DNA of 64,000 nucleotides from Micromonospora rubida (GTDB taxonomy: Bacteria > Actinomycetota > Actinomycetes > Mycobacteriales > Micromonosporaceae), in assembly GCF_009908295.1 (NCBI RefSeq), contig NZ_JAAALO010000005.1, forward strand, positions 248,001 through 312,000, read 5' to 3'. The notes below the pieces were generated by a model that saw only the letters and a program-made list of their open reading frames with translations, did no database searches and was not told the origin of the DNA. Both the position numbers and the translations under genes were made by a program. Below are positions 17,701-25,154 of this stretch, in pieces (positions within the stretch are counted from its first letter, which is position 1; the number at the start of each line of letters is the position of its first letter).

Positions 17701-18230
17701 TCGGCGAGACGCTCGACGGTGGCGGGGGCGAAGCGCGGATCGGCGACGAGGGCGGTACGTCCCTGGGCGGTGGTCGTGACGGTCAGCTCGGCGGCCTCCG
17801 GGGCGGCCTGCTCGGGCGGCCCGTCGGTCACCACCGCGTGGCAGGGGCATTGCCCGCCGGCCGGGTCGAGGCCGCGCAGCTCGGCCAGCTCGGCATGGGT
17901 GACCTCGCCGAGGTCGGCGGCGGCGACCACGGCCTGGGCGGCTGCGTCGCGCAGCTCCGCGCCGGTCTGTCCCCCGTCGACGGTGAGCTGGACGGCGAGC
18001 AGCCGCCCGGTCGCCGGGACCGCCCGGCCGACGAGCAGCCGGGGCTCGCCGCCGTAGCGGTACAGCAGCGCGCCGACCCCGGCGAGCAGATCCCCGGCCG
18101 GATAGGGCCCGCCCGGCACCTCGCGTACGACGGGCCCGGCGTCCGGGGCCCCGGTGGTCCGGTCGGCGGGCAGGTTGACCGCTCTCGGCACGTCCTGCAG
18201 ATGTCGCTCCCACGCAGCGGTGTCGGGCAC
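14706..18230 (-). CDS. NRPS 1: partial C - A - PCP - degenerate C
   Basis: The 1174-residue protein starts with only the C-terminal lobe of a condensation domain (about 5-200; no HHxxxDG). An A domain follows (about 205-720) with intact A3 (YTSGSTGRPK at 370-379), A7 (YRSGDVARY) and the A10 Lys in NGKID (about 708). Where most A domains carry Asp235, this one has Gly in SPGFG (about 416), suggesting an acid without an alpha-amino group. The PCP has an intact LGGDSL (Ser765). A linker of 9-residue repeats (809-833) leads to a shrunken C domain (about 838-1170) whose HHxxxDG reads HPAVADD, so the catalytic second His is lost. The GTG at 18230 has GAAGGAGG upstream. The gene is followed by DAHP synthase. 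It may load an anthranilate-like acid onto its own carrier. Confidence 0.88.
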   Translation of the reverse strand: MPDTAAWERHLQDVPRAVNLPADRTTGAPDAGPVVREVPGGPYPAGDLLAGVGALLYRYGGEPRLLVGRAVPATGRLLAVQLTVDGGQTGAELRDAAAQAVVAAADLGEVTHAELAELRGLDPAGGQCPCHAVVTDGPPEQAAPEAAELTVTTTAQGRTALVADPRFAPATVERLAEHLGRLLTALAGDADVRVAELPLLGADERAAILYDWNDTAREFPPEQFPELVARVAREAPERPAIVYGDRVLSYGDLDSGANRLAQHLAGLGVGRGDRVGVCLERCPESILAQLATFRLAATAVLLDPEYPQERLEFMVDDSRAAAVLTRAGLRGRLGDVACPVVLVEGDEWRSAPAVDPGCPVADEEVCHIAYTSGSTGRPKAVQLRHGPLRNTVHVLREQCGLAPGQRGTWLCSPGFGLVQVDCFPILSVGGTVHIPEPSVAASPEQLRDWLVEQRITQSLVLTAMAERLWRLDWPADPALRWMRIAGERVRSWPDPALPFRVLNVYGSAEATVVGTCDLSGLAAEAPEGRPDRMPPVGRPVANVRAYVLDANRQPVPPGVLGELYISGESLSRGYLNRPEANGTKFLPNELPGDPYPVLYRSGDVARYWPDGTVEIVGRTDNEVKIRGYRVHLGEIESVLAEQPGVRQCAVLAREDTPGERRLVAYIEPDRARPPEMTAVRGALRRLLPTYMLPAAYVVDDLPTTANGKIDRAVLSPPPRTRPELDTPYRAPQGPAQERVARIWAEVLDLDEIGVDDDFFELGGDSLRAMRLLARLRDEAQLRWKMSELFRTPTVAALVDRAGARRAPAVVAHDEAGLVVAHDDAGLVVAHDEAGRHEPFGLDAAQAALLGGPGVRYVEWRRDWLDVDRFVAAWQCLLQRQDALRLVLATDGTQRVAEFAPAPPPVLDLTGAGDDEAADRLDLVRAELLAEPFDLRQGPPHRLRLTLLPDDVVAVHLAVHPAVADDRSLDEVVPRLLAAGYEDLDGPAPEVTVRDLLRGGDSPSAVDGPFGAPVAPDPARRQSAIADGWRALTAAARHAGTTPDELLGELSAGAYAEVTGTPATRLPAPAGAPAVARDVVGPLTGGPAVSGPVVAVRLLPADDGGEDWTPARRANLLPGVAADLTARVDGAGLCLDWTCERAALAPELLDRVDAALRARLAAPAALPPAPAPVGG
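15730..15807 (-). repeat. 27-bp in-frame tandem repeat (2.9 copies) in NRPS 1
   Basis: Nearly identical 27-bp units encode VVAHDEAGL, VVAHDDAGL, VVAHDEAGR between the PCP and the degenerate C domain. The copies differ by single bases, so the expansion is recent. Its length would vary the linker. Confidence 0.9.
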
Positions 18231-18284
18231 GGCCGCCTCCTTCAGGTAGTCGACGAGATTCCTCTCGGATCGCCGGATGTCGTT

Positions 18285-18334
18285 GGCTGGTCGATGTCTC
18301 TCGGTCTTGGGCTGGTCGCTGTCTCTCCGTCTCG
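18285..18334. repeat. 25-bp imperfect direct repeat in the NRPS1/MbtH-A promoter region
   Basis: GGCTGGTCGATGTCTCTCGG and GGCTGGTCGCTGTCTCTCCG head two consecutive 25-bp units just downstream of the -10 of the NRPS 1 promoter, in its leader. The 323-bp intergenic stretch 18231-18553 otherwise holds the two SARP sites listed separately and no gene. Confidence 0.65.
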
Positions 18335-18339
18335 GCCGG

Positions 18340-18373
18340 ACGCTAGGCAGCCCGGGTTAGGCCCCGGTTACGG
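18340..18373 (-). promoter_or_regulatory. SARP-type promoter of NRPS 1
   Basis: Minus-strand heptamers CCGTAAC (18367-18373) and GCCTAAC (18356-18362) lie on an 11-bp period. After 8 bp comes CCTAGCGT (18340-18347) as the -10. The leader to the GTG at 18230 is about 100 nt. Confidence 0.82.
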
Positions 18374-18444
18374 GCGGCCGGCGGCGGTCCCCGGGGAAGG
18401 TCCCGGGCCGGACACGATCGGACGTGGCGAGGACGACGGGCGGC

Positions 18445-18478
18445 GGGTAACCGGGAGGCAACCGGCGGCCCGTATCAT
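18445..18478 (+). promoter_or_regulatory. SARP-type promoter of the MbtH-A fusion gene
   Basis: Plus-strand heptamers GGGTAAC (18445-18451) and AGGCAAC (18456-18462) lie on an 11-bp period, then 8 bp, then CGTATCAT (18471-18478), which contains a good -10 (TATCAT). The gene start is 76 bp downstream. Confidence 0.75.
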
Positions 18479-18553
18479 TTCCCCCTCAATCCCCAGGAGC
18501 CGGTCCGTGACGGATATGGCGGGCCGGTTCACGAAGGATCGGGAGGCCGGCCC

Positions 18554-19783
18554 ATGGCACCGCAGTTCCTCCGCGTCGTCGTCAACCGCGTCGGACGGTA
18601 CGCACTGTGGCCGCACGCCCGCCCGACGCCGACGGGCTGGACCGACACCCACTTCATCGGCAGCCGCACCCGCTGCCTCGCCCAGGTCGGCGAGCTCAGC
18701 CGGGGCCGTGGCGCGTCCGCCGCCGGTTCCGCCGGGGGCCCTCCGCCGCCGCCGAACGCCACGGCGCGGCCACCGACCGGCGCGGCGACCCAGACGCTGA
18801 CCGGCCTGCTGGCCTCGGTGACCGCCGACGCTCCGGACGCGTCGGCGGTCGTCCACGAGGGACGCCGGACGAGCTTTCGCGACCTCGACCGCCGGTCCAG
18901 CGGCCTGGCCCGGCTGCTCGCCGAGCACGGCGTGCGGCCCGGCGACACCGTGGGGCTGCGGCTGCGCGCCGGAGTGGACGCGGTGGTCGGGCGGCTCGCC
19001 GTGCTCAAGACCGGAGCCGCGTACCTGCCGCTGCCGGCCGGGCACCCGACGGGCGGGGCGCGCGTCGGGTTGCGCCTGGTGCTCAGCGAGCCCGAGTGGG
19101 CCGCGTCGGAACGCCGCCACGCCGCACCCGTGCTGGCCTGGCGGCACCGGGACCCCACCGGCCGGGCGCTGGCCCGCGCGGTGCGGGCGGACGACCCGGC
19201 GTACGTGGTGACCGGCACCGTCCCGCTCGGCGGCCTGGTGCTGGCGCACCGACACCTGGTGGTCGCCGGCCGGTCGGCCACGGCCGCCCCCTCCCCCGCC
19301 CCGCAGGCGGGGACCCCGCAGGCGCGCGGCCCGGGACTCGTCGCGCCCGGGGCGGCCGAGGGCGCCCTGTGGGGCCCGCTGTTGCGCGGGGACGAGGTCT
19401 CTCTCGACCCGGTCACCGGGAACGCGCCCATGCCGCCGGCCCCGCCGCCGCCCGACGCGCTGACGCTCGACGCGCTCACGGCCGACGCGCTGACGGTGGA
19501 CACCCCGCTCGTCGAGGCCCTCACGGTCGACGCGCTGACGGTCGGGCCGCTGCCGGTGGGCCGCTGGCAGGTGCTCGACGACGACCTGCGGCCCGCCCCG
19601 ACGGGCCGGCTCCACGTCGGCGCCGCCTGGCTGGGTCAGGCGACCGCCGCCGACCCGGTCCGCTCGGCGCAGTGGCTGGTGCCCGACCCGTCCGATCCGA
19701 GCGGCGACACCACGCTGCTGGCCACGGGCTGGCGGGCGGAACAGGCCCCGACCGGCCCCCGGCTGCTGCGCCCCCGGGACTGA
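18554..19783 (+). CDS. MbtH-like domain fused to a decayed adenylation domain
   Basis: The 409-residue protein begins with an MbtH-like segment (about 4-50): VVVNRVGRYALWP, then PTPTGW, then CLAQVGEL. It keeps the WP and PxGW signatures but lacks the C-terminal WTDxRP. Residues about 75-405 resemble an A-domain N-core: a start like LASVTADAPDASAVVHEG, an A2-like LKTGAAYLPLPAGHP, and a later VLDDDLRPAPTGRLHVG. A3 is eroded to AYVVTGTVPLGGLVL, with no SGSTGxPK. The A4-A5 pocket region is replaced by Ala/Pro-rich sequence, and nothing like A10 with its Lys is present. It cannot be a normal adenylating enzyme. It may still act as an MbtH-type chaperone for the cluster's A domains. GGGAGG lies 8 bases before the ATG, and a SARP site drives it. 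No free MbtH gene is seen in the window. Confidence 0.75.
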   Translation: MAPQFLRVVVNRVGRYALWPHARPTPTGWTDTHFIGSRTRCLAQVGELSRGRGASAAGSAGGPPPPPNATARPPTGAATQTLTGLLASVTADAPDASAVVHEGRRTSFRDLDRRSSGLARLLAEHGVRPGDTVGLRLRAGVDAVVGRLAVLKTGAAYLPLPAGHPTGGARVGLRLVLSEPEWAASERRHAAPVLAWRHRDPTGRALARAVRADDPAYVVTGTVPLGGLVLAHRHLVVAGRSATAAPSPAPQAGTPQARGPGLVAPGAAEGALWGPLLRGDEVSLDPVTGNAPMPPAPPPPDALTLDALTADALTVDTPLVEALTVDALTVGPLPVGRWQVLDDDLRPAPTGRLHVGAAWLGQATAADPVRSAQWLVPDPSDPSGDTTLLATGWRAEQAPTGPRLLRPRD

Positions 19784-19881
19784 CCCGGCCCGTCACCTTT
19801 CTGACCGTCCCCCGCCCACCCGACCCGCCGACGGTCGGCCCAGCCACCGGGAGCCCACCCCGGCCAGGGTGCCGGTCCCAC

Positions 19882-19919
19882 CGCGAGCCGGCCGGGAACG
19901 GTCTCCCGGCCGGCTCGCG
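19882..19919. terminator. Bidirectional hairpin terminator
   Basis: A perfect 16-bp GC-rich stem (19882-19897 with 19904-19919) and a 6-nt loop lie between the convergent MbtH-A gene and the secreted protein gene. Confidence 0.75.
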
Positions 19920-20015
19920 TCACCGCCGGCCGGGGGCGGGCGCGGTCACCCCGGCGGGCGAGCCGTTGCGATCCGAACAACCGGTGGGCGAGGTGGGTCG
20001 CTCCGGCTGTCGGGA

Positions 20016-21467
20016 TCAGGATCCTGGCGCGACGCGTACCACCCCGGTCAGGGTGCCCTGGTAGTAGACCCGGTTGAGGGCGGTGCCGGCGGTCTGTAGC
20101 GGGTTGACCAGAGCCGCGCCGAGAAGTGCCTGGTCGGTGACCGTGCCGGTGTGGGCGTCCACGGCGGCGAAGTAGAACGGGTCGAGGTCCGTCCGGAGCG
20201 GGCCCTGCTGGGCGACCGTGTAGAGCTTCCCGTCTCCGGTGGAGAGCCGGGGAAGGGCCGCCGAGCGGGTGTCGGTCTCCCAGCGGACGTCACAGCCAGA
20301 GCGGTCGGCACGTACGTCGACCCGGGTCAGGCCGCCGGTGAACGGCGCGTCCTGCGGCACACTCGGCCCGGCATCCGGCGGGAGCGCCGGGTAGTCGTAG
20401 CCATAGGTGTTGGTGAGGAAGACGCTGCGTCCCGCCGCCACCGGCGCGTTCTCGGTGCCGCCGGCCGGCTGGCGCGCGAACAGCGACTGGACGCAGACCA
20501 CCTGCGGGCCCGCCGCTGCGCCGTCGGCGCGGACGACCACCAGGTTCATCCGGGGCACGGCGTTGTCGGTGATGGCGACGTACTCGGTGCCGGAGGTGGG
20601 GCCGAAGAAGACCGGGGTGGCGCCGCTGCCCCAGCTCAGCTGCCCCGGCTTGCGACCGAGGCCCCGGTCGTAGGCGTACCGCCAGCGGGGGGTGGGCGAT
20701 CCGGCGGCGTCGGCGTCGAACAGGTACAGGGCGTGGTCGCTGGTGATCGCGACCCGGCCCGGGACGGTCGAGATGCTGTTGGCGATCCGCTCGCCGGCCG
20801 GGAGACGGTAGGTGTGCGTCGCCCCGCCGTCCGGGTCGTGCACCCCGACGGTGCCGCCGCCGGTGACGAACCAGACCCGGCCGTCGTAGCCCGGCAGCAC
20901 GCCGACCACCGCGTCGTCGGCCTGGATGGCGGCGGCGAGCGGGGTGCGCTCGACGATCCGCAGGCTCCAGATGCCGAACAGTCCCCGGGTGTGCGCGATC
21001 CGGAGCAGGTCACGGTTCCCGTCGATGATCACGACCTGGTCGTCGCTGTCCAGGTAGGCGTAGACGCCGCCGAGCAGGCTGCCCTTGGCGATGGCGAGCC
21101 GGGCCAGGGAGTTGCCGGTGGCAGGGTCGAGCACGTGCAGTGCGGGGGCCTGGCCGATGATGTCGGTGCACAGGCCCAGCAACTGCCCGTCCCCGCCGTG
21201 CAACAGGGTGGGGCAGGCGGCCAGCAGCGTCGCCCTGGACACGCTGAGTGGGCTGCCCGCCGGCCCCGGGCCGGAGAAGGTCTTGCTGGACGCGCTGTCT
21301 CCGTGGGTGCTGGCCCCGCCCGCGGGCGCCGTCGCCGGGTTCGGCGGTGCCGGTGGGCCGAACTCCCCGGCCGCACGGGAGGGGGATGCTGACGGAAGCG
21401 GACCGATGAGCGCGGCGGTGAGCGCTGCCGCGCCGATGCGCAGGGCGGTCCGGCTGGGGAAGGGCAC
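20016..21467 (-). CDS. Secreted beta-propeller-like protein of unknown function
   Basis: The 483-residue protein has a signal peptide (Arg-containing n-region, hydrophobic GAAALTAALIGPL, cleavage near PSRAA). The mature part has repeated short strands typical of a PQQ-like or lactonase-like propeller: LHVLDPATGNSLARLAI, VVIIDGNRDLLRIA, GVHDPDGGATHTYRL, LYLFDADAAG, and FYFAAVDAHTGTV. No catalytic motif is evident. The GTG at 21467 follows GGAGG at 5 bases. It lies on the same strand as the TrpG/TrpE operon but 119 bp downstream of it, separated by a strong hairpin and with no SARP site, so it may be an insertion unrelated to the pathway. The role is unknown. Confidence 0.7.
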   Translation of the reverse strand: MPFPSRTALRIGAAALTAALIGPLPSASPSRAAGEFGPPAPPNPATAPAGGASTHGDSASSKTFSGPGPAGSPLSVSRATLLAACPTLLHGGDGQLLGLCTDIIGQAPALHVLDPATGNSLARLAIAKGSLLGGVYAYLDSDDQVVIIDGNRDLLRIAHTRGLFGIWSLRIVERTPLAAAIQADDAVVGVLPGYDGRVWFVTGGGTVGVHDPDGGATHTYRLPAGERIANSISTVPGRVAITSDHALYLFDADAAGSPTPRWRYAYDRGLGRKPGQLSWGSGATPVFFGPTSGTEYVAITDNAVPRMNLVVVRADGAAAGPQVVCVQSLFARQPAGGTENAPVAAGRSVFLTNTYGYDYPALPPDAGPSVPQDAPFTGGLTRVDVRADRSGCDVRWETDTRSAALPRLSTGDGKLYTVAQQGPLRTDLDPFYFAAVDAHTGTVTDQALLGAALVNPLQTAGTALNRVYYQGTLTGVVRVAPGS

Positions 21468-21518
21468 GTACGCCTCCAGGGGAGTGGGAGAAGGGCAAGG
21501 CGTCGACAGCCGTAAACA

Positions 21519-21549
21519 CCCTTACCCTACCTGATAAGTAGGGTAAGGG
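21519..21549. terminator. Perfect 12-bp inverted repeat, terminator or operator
   Basis: CCCTTACCCTAC (21519-21530), a 7-nt loop, and its exact complement (21538-21549). It lies 38 bp after the TrpG-like stop and 52 bp before the start of the secreted protein gene. Unusually A/T-containing for this DNA, it could end the upstream operon or be a repressor site for the secreted protein gene. Confidence 0.6.
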
Positions 21550-21586
21550 GCGATGCGACTCCTGCCGATCGCTGGGGCTGGGGCCG

Positions 21587-22183
21587 TCAGGCCGGGGTGG
21601 CGGTTCGGTGGCGGGTTGCCGTGAGGAAGTTCGTCAGCATGGTCAGGCCGTGCTGGGTGCGGACGCTCTCCGGGTGGAACTGCACCGACTCCACCGGCAG
21701 CCGGCGGTGCCGCAGCGCCATCACGTACCCGTCGTCGGCGGCGTGCGCGGTGGCGACCAGGTCGGTGCCGTCGAGGCTGGCCCCGTCCACGATGAGCGAG
21801 TGGTACCGGGTGGCGGTCAGCGGCCGGGGCAGGTCGGCGAAGGTCCCCCGGCCGTCGTGGCGGATCTCGCTGGTCTTGCCGTGCATCAGGTGCCGGGCCC
21901 GCAGCACCCGGGCGCCGAAGGCCAGCCCGATCGCCTGGTGGCCGAGGCAGACCCCGAAGACGGGCAGCCGCCCGGCGTACGCCTCGACCAGCTCGACGTG
22001 GCCGCTCTCGGCCGGATGCCCCGGGCCGGGACCGAGCAGCAGGGCGTCCGCGCCGGTGCCCGGCACGTCGGCGACGCCGATCGCGTCAGAGCGCACCACC
22101 TCGGCCTCCATGCCGGCGCTGAGCAGATACTGGCGGATGATGTGCACGAAGCTGTCGTACGCGTCGACGAGCAGGACCTTCAC
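21587..22183 (-). CDS. Glutamine amidotransferase subunit (TrpG/PabA-like)
   Basis: The 198-residue class I glutamine amidotransferase releases ammonia from glutamine for its synthase partner. The triad is complete: Cys79 in FGVCLGHQ, and His and Glu in QFHPES (about 172-174). It begins with the usual KVLLVDAYDSF. The start is a GTG at 22183 that overlaps the stop of the TrpE-like gene by 4 bp, with GAGAGGAA upstream, so the two subunits are translationally coupled. It is the last gene of the PaaK-TrpE-TrpG operon. Confidence 0.92.
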   Translation of the reverse strand: MKVLLVDAYDSFVHIIRQYLLSAGMEAEVVRSDAIGVADVPGTGADALLLGPGPGHPAESGHVELVEAYAGRLPVFGVCLGHQAIGLAFGARVLRARHLMHGKTSEIRHDGRGTFADLPRPLTATRYHSLIVDGASLDGTDLVATAHAADDGYVMALRHRRLPVESVQFHPESVRTQHGLTMLTNFLTATRHRTATPA

Positions 22184-23658
22184 AGCAGTTCCTCTCCGGT
22201 GACCGCCCAGTAGCCGGCGCTCAGCTTGGCCAGGGTCTCCCGCCACTCCCGCTCGGGCCGGGAGTCGGCGACCACGCCGGCGGACGCCCGCGTGTGGTAG
22301 CTCTCCCCGTCGTGCAGCACGGTGCGGATACACAGGGCGAGGTTGACGTGCCCGCCGGTGCCGATCAGCCCGATCGCCCCCGCGTAGAGGCCCCGGCGGC
22401 TCGCCTCCATCGACTCGATGATCTCCATGGCCCGGATCTTCGGCGCCCCGGTCATGGTGCCGGCCGGGAACACCGCAGCGAGCACGTCGTAGGTGTCCAG
22501 CTCCGGCGACACCTCGCCGGAGACGGTGGAGACCAGGTGCAGCACGTGCGAGTACCGCTCGACGACCAGGGTCTCCGGGACGGCCAGGGTGTCCGGCCGG
22601 CAGATCCGCCCGATGTCGTTGCGGCACAGGTCCACCAGCATGACGTGCTCGGCGATCTCCTTGGGGTCGGTGGACAGCCGCTCGCCGACCGCCCGGTCCC
22701 GCGCCGGATCGCCGGCGCGCGGGGCGGTGCCGGCGATCGGCCGCATCGTGGCCGTGCCGTCCTCGACCCGCACGAACAGCTCCGGGCTGGCCCCGATGAC
22801 GGTCTGCCCGGCCAACGGTGCCAGGTACATGTACGGCGACGGGTTGCGCCGGCGCAGCCGCTCGTACACCCGGACGGGGTCGGCGTCGCTGCGGATGGTC
22901 AGCTCGTGGCCGATCTGCACCTGGTAGATGTCGCCGGCCGCGATGTGCCCCAGGCAGCGGTCGACCGTCCGGTGGTAGTCGGCCTCGGCGACGTCGTCGT
23001 CGACCACGAACGGCGGCATCGGCGCCTCGGCCGCCGACGGGTCACCGGCCGACGGCCCAGCGTCAGCGGGCCGCTCCGGCGCGGCGGCGTCGAGGAGCGC
23101 CACCAGGGCGTCCGCCGGGTCGTCGGGCCACAGCGGGGACCGGTGCAGCAGCAACTCGGCCGTCCCCGCCACCAGGTCGAAGCGGACCAGCCCCCGGTGC
23201 AGCACCAGGCAGGCGTGCGGCAGCCGGGGCCCCCGCTCGATCAGGTACGGCAGCCGCTCGAAGTGCCGCGCCGCGTCGTACCCGAGGAAGGCCAGGAAGC
23301 CGAAGGAGAAGTCGCCGGGTTCGCCCGGGGCGTCGAACAGCTCGTGGACGACGCGCAGCACCTCCTCCAGCCCGTCGACCCCGGCGGCCCGGCGGCGGGC
23401 GGCCTCGGCCAGGGCGGGCCGGCCGGTCACGGTGACCTCGCGGCCGGTCACCGAGACCGACAGCAGCTCGCCGAAGCCGACGTACGCGTGGCGGGTGTCC
23501 CCGGCCGGGCCGGCCGGGGACTCCAGCAGGTAGACCTGCTCGGCGCCGAACCTCCGGCGCAGCGCGAGGTACGCGGCGAAGGGGTCGGCGACCCGGACCC
23601 GGTGGCGTTCGGTGGCGACCGGAACGACGGTGTCCGGTCGGGCTGGTGCGAGTGTCAT
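22180..23658 (-). CDS. Chorismate-utilising synthase large subunit (TrpE-like; anthranilate or ADIC synthase)
   Basis: The 492-residue protein has the chorismate-binding fold in its C-terminal 260 residues: GDIYQVQIGHEL, SPELFVRVEDGTATMRPIAG, DPKEIAEHVMLVDLCRNDIG, FPAGTMTGAPKIRAMEII. The key PIAGT motif has Ala where PabB enzymes have the nucleophilic Lys (PIKGT). This predicts amination at C2 (anthranilate or 2-amino-2-deoxyisochorismate) rather than 4-amino-4-deoxychorismate. The residue after PIAGT is Ala instead of the usual Arg. AAGGAG lies before the ATG at 23658. It overlaps the TrpG-like gene and follows the PaaK-like ligase by 35 bp. It is probably a dedicated supply of an aminobenzoate-type unit rather than tryptophan synthesis. 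Confidence 0.87.
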   Translation of the reverse strand: MTLAPARPDTVVPVATERHRVRVADPFAAYLALRRRFGAEQVYLLESPAGPAGDTRHAYVGFGELLSVSVTGREVTVTGRPALAEAARRRAAGVDGLEEVLRVVHELFDAPGEPGDFSFGFLAFLGYDAARHFERLPYLIERGPRLPHACLVLHRGLVRFDLVAGTAELLLHRSPLWPDDPADALVALLDAAAPERPADAGPSAGDPSAAEAPMPPFVVDDDVAEADYHRTVDRCLGHIAAGDIYQVQIGHELTIRSDADPVRVYERLRRRNPSPYMYLAPLAGQTVIGASPELFVRVEDGTATMRPIAGTAPRAGDPARDRAVGERLSTDPKEIAEHVMLVDLCRNDIGRICRPDTLAVPETLVVERYSHVLHLVSTVSGEVSPELDTYDVLAAVFPAGTMTGAPKIRAMEIIESMEASRRGLYAGAIGLIGTGGHVNLALCIRTVLHDGESYHTRASAGVVADSRPEREWRETLAKLSAGYWAVTGEELL

Positions 23659-23693
23659 CGCTGCTCCTTGCCTGGACCGTGTCGGAAAGCGGG

Positions 23694-25103
23694 TCAGCTG
23701 CGCAGCGAGTGCGCCCCGGCGGCGGCCCGGGCGGCGGCGACGTCGTCGTCGGAGCCGTCCCGGTTGTCCCTGATCCGGGCGGCCTTCCAGCTCACGAACG
23801 CCCCGGTGTTGGTGATCGGGTCGAGTTCGGTGGTGACCACCACCCGGGCCGGCACGCCGAAGCGCTCGGTGAGCCGGGCGGACAGCCCGTCGCGGTCCCG
23901 GGAGCCGTCGCCGTCGGCGAGCAGTTCGACGTGGACGGTGAGGGTGTCGCCGCCGTCGGGCGCGGTGTCGATGACCACCTGGTAGCCGAGGCAGCGGGAC
24001 AGCCCGCCGAGCACGGCCGACTCGATCTGCGCGGGCCGGTACCGGCCGGCGCCGATGGCGACCCGGTCGGCGACCCGGCCCAGCACCTCCACCACGTCGC
24101 CCGGCCCACCGCAGCCGCAGCTGTTCGGGGCGACGGTGACGAGGTCGCCGGTGCGGTAGCGGATCAGCGGCTTGATGCCGTCGACCAGCATGGTCAGGCA
24201 CAGCTCGCCGGTGCCGTACCGGCCGAGGCTGGTCTCCGAGTCCGGGTCGAGCACCTCCACCAGGTAGTTCGGCCCGGAGATGTGCAGCCGGTCGAGGTGG
24301 CAGCCGGTGCCGATCGCCATGGCCTCCTGCGACCCGTACAGGGCCGGGCGGACGTCCGCGCCCCAGATCGAGCGCACGTTCTCCCCGAACGCCGGGGTGC
24401 AGATCTCCCCCAGCACGGTGAACAGCTTGACGGGCAGGTCGGTTGCCGGGTCGAGCCCGTTCTGCAGTGCTGCCTTGGCCAGGTTCAGGCAGAGGGCCGG
24501 CGCGGCCACGAGCACCTCGACGTCGAGTTCCCGGATCAGCCGCAGCGCCTTGCGGAAGCCCACCCGGGGCGACTCGGGCCAGATCTTGACGTGGCAGGCG
24601 CCGAGCCGCTGGGCGATGTCGCCGAAGGTGTCGCCGAAGGCGTACAGCTCCGACGGGCCCATCAGCCCGATCACCGGACGGCGGCCGTCGAAGTAGTGGT
24701 CGAACATCCGCCGCCACGCCCATTCCACGTGCACGTTGCTGGACATGATGTCCTTCGCGTCGCGCGGGCAGGGCGTGGACGCCCCGGTGGTGCCGGTGGT
24801 CTCGTAGTAGATCAGCGCGTCGGCGGGGGTGCCGCTGAGCACGCCGTGCATCTCCCGGCGCAGGTCGTCCTTCGTGGTGAAGGGCAGCCGGTCCAGGGTG
24901 TCGGGGGTGATCGTGTCGAGGTCGACCCCGGCGAGGTGCCGGGCGTAGAACGGCGACCGGGCCGTCACGTGCCGCAGCACCGCGCGCAGCCGGTTGCCCC
25001 GCCAGGTGTCCCAGTCCCTCCCGCTCAGCAGGCCGGCCTGGTACCGCTCGCTGACGAGCGGGTAGTCGCGCCAGAAGTCTTCTCCGGTGGTCGCGTTGGT
25101 CAT
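23694..25103 (-). CDS. PaaK-like aryl-acid adenylating/CoA ligase
   Basis: The 469-residue protein resembles phenylacetate-CoA ligase family enzymes (ANL superfamily): an ATP-binding motif YYETTGTTGAST, SELYAFGDTFGD, the substrate-site region ALYGSQEAMAIG, and RYRTGDLVTVAP before the C-terminal subdomain (GRVADRVAIGAGRYRPAQIE). CysGlyCysGly in NSCGCGGPGD is typical of the PaaK group. No signal peptide. Members activate aromatic acids as acyl-AMP and pass them to CoA or a carrier. First gene of the operon with TrpE and TrpG, transcribed from a SARP-type promoter; the context suggests an anthranilate-like substrate. The start is the ATG at 25103, with GGGAG upstream. The substrate is not proven. 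Confidence 0.85.
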   Translation of the reverse strand: MTNATTGEDFWRDYPLVSERYQAGLLSGRDWDTWRGNRLRAVLRHVTARSPFYARHLAGVDLDTITPDTLDRLPFTTKDDLRREMHGVLSGTPADALIYYETTGTTGASTPCPRDAKDIMSSNVHVEWAWRRMFDHYFDGRRPVIGLMGPSELYAFGDTFGDIAQRLGACHVKIWPESPRVGFRKALRLIRELDVEVLVAAPALCLNLAKAALQNGLDPATDLPVKLFTVLGEICTPAFGENVRSIWGADVRPALYGSQEAMAIGTGCHLDRLHISGPNYLVEVLDPDSETSLGRYGTGELCLTMLVDGIKPLIRYRTGDLVTVAPNSCGCGGPGDVVEVLGRVADRVAIGAGRYRPAQIESAVLGGLSRCLGYQVVIDTAPDGGDTLTVHVELLADGDGSRDRDGLSARLTERFGVPARVVVTTELDPITNTGAFVSWKAARIRDNRDGSDDDVAAARAAAGAHSLRS

Positions 25104-25154
25104 GACTGTCCGCTCCCGGTGTGTGCTCGTGATGGTTCGCCAAGGTCACCGACG

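Noticed and set aside
14055-18800. Long plus-strand open frame (about 1580 codons) opposite DAHP synthase and NRPS 1
   Set aside because: Antisense shadow with biased composition and no domain; the minus strand encodes recognisable enzymes with good ribosome sites.
21587-23658. Siderophore pathway (salicylate synthase with aryl-capped oxazoline peptide)
   Set aside because: The synthase has a glutamine amidotransferase partner and PIAGT motif, so it aminates chorismate; no ornithine hydroxylase, iron transporter or iron-box sequence is seen.
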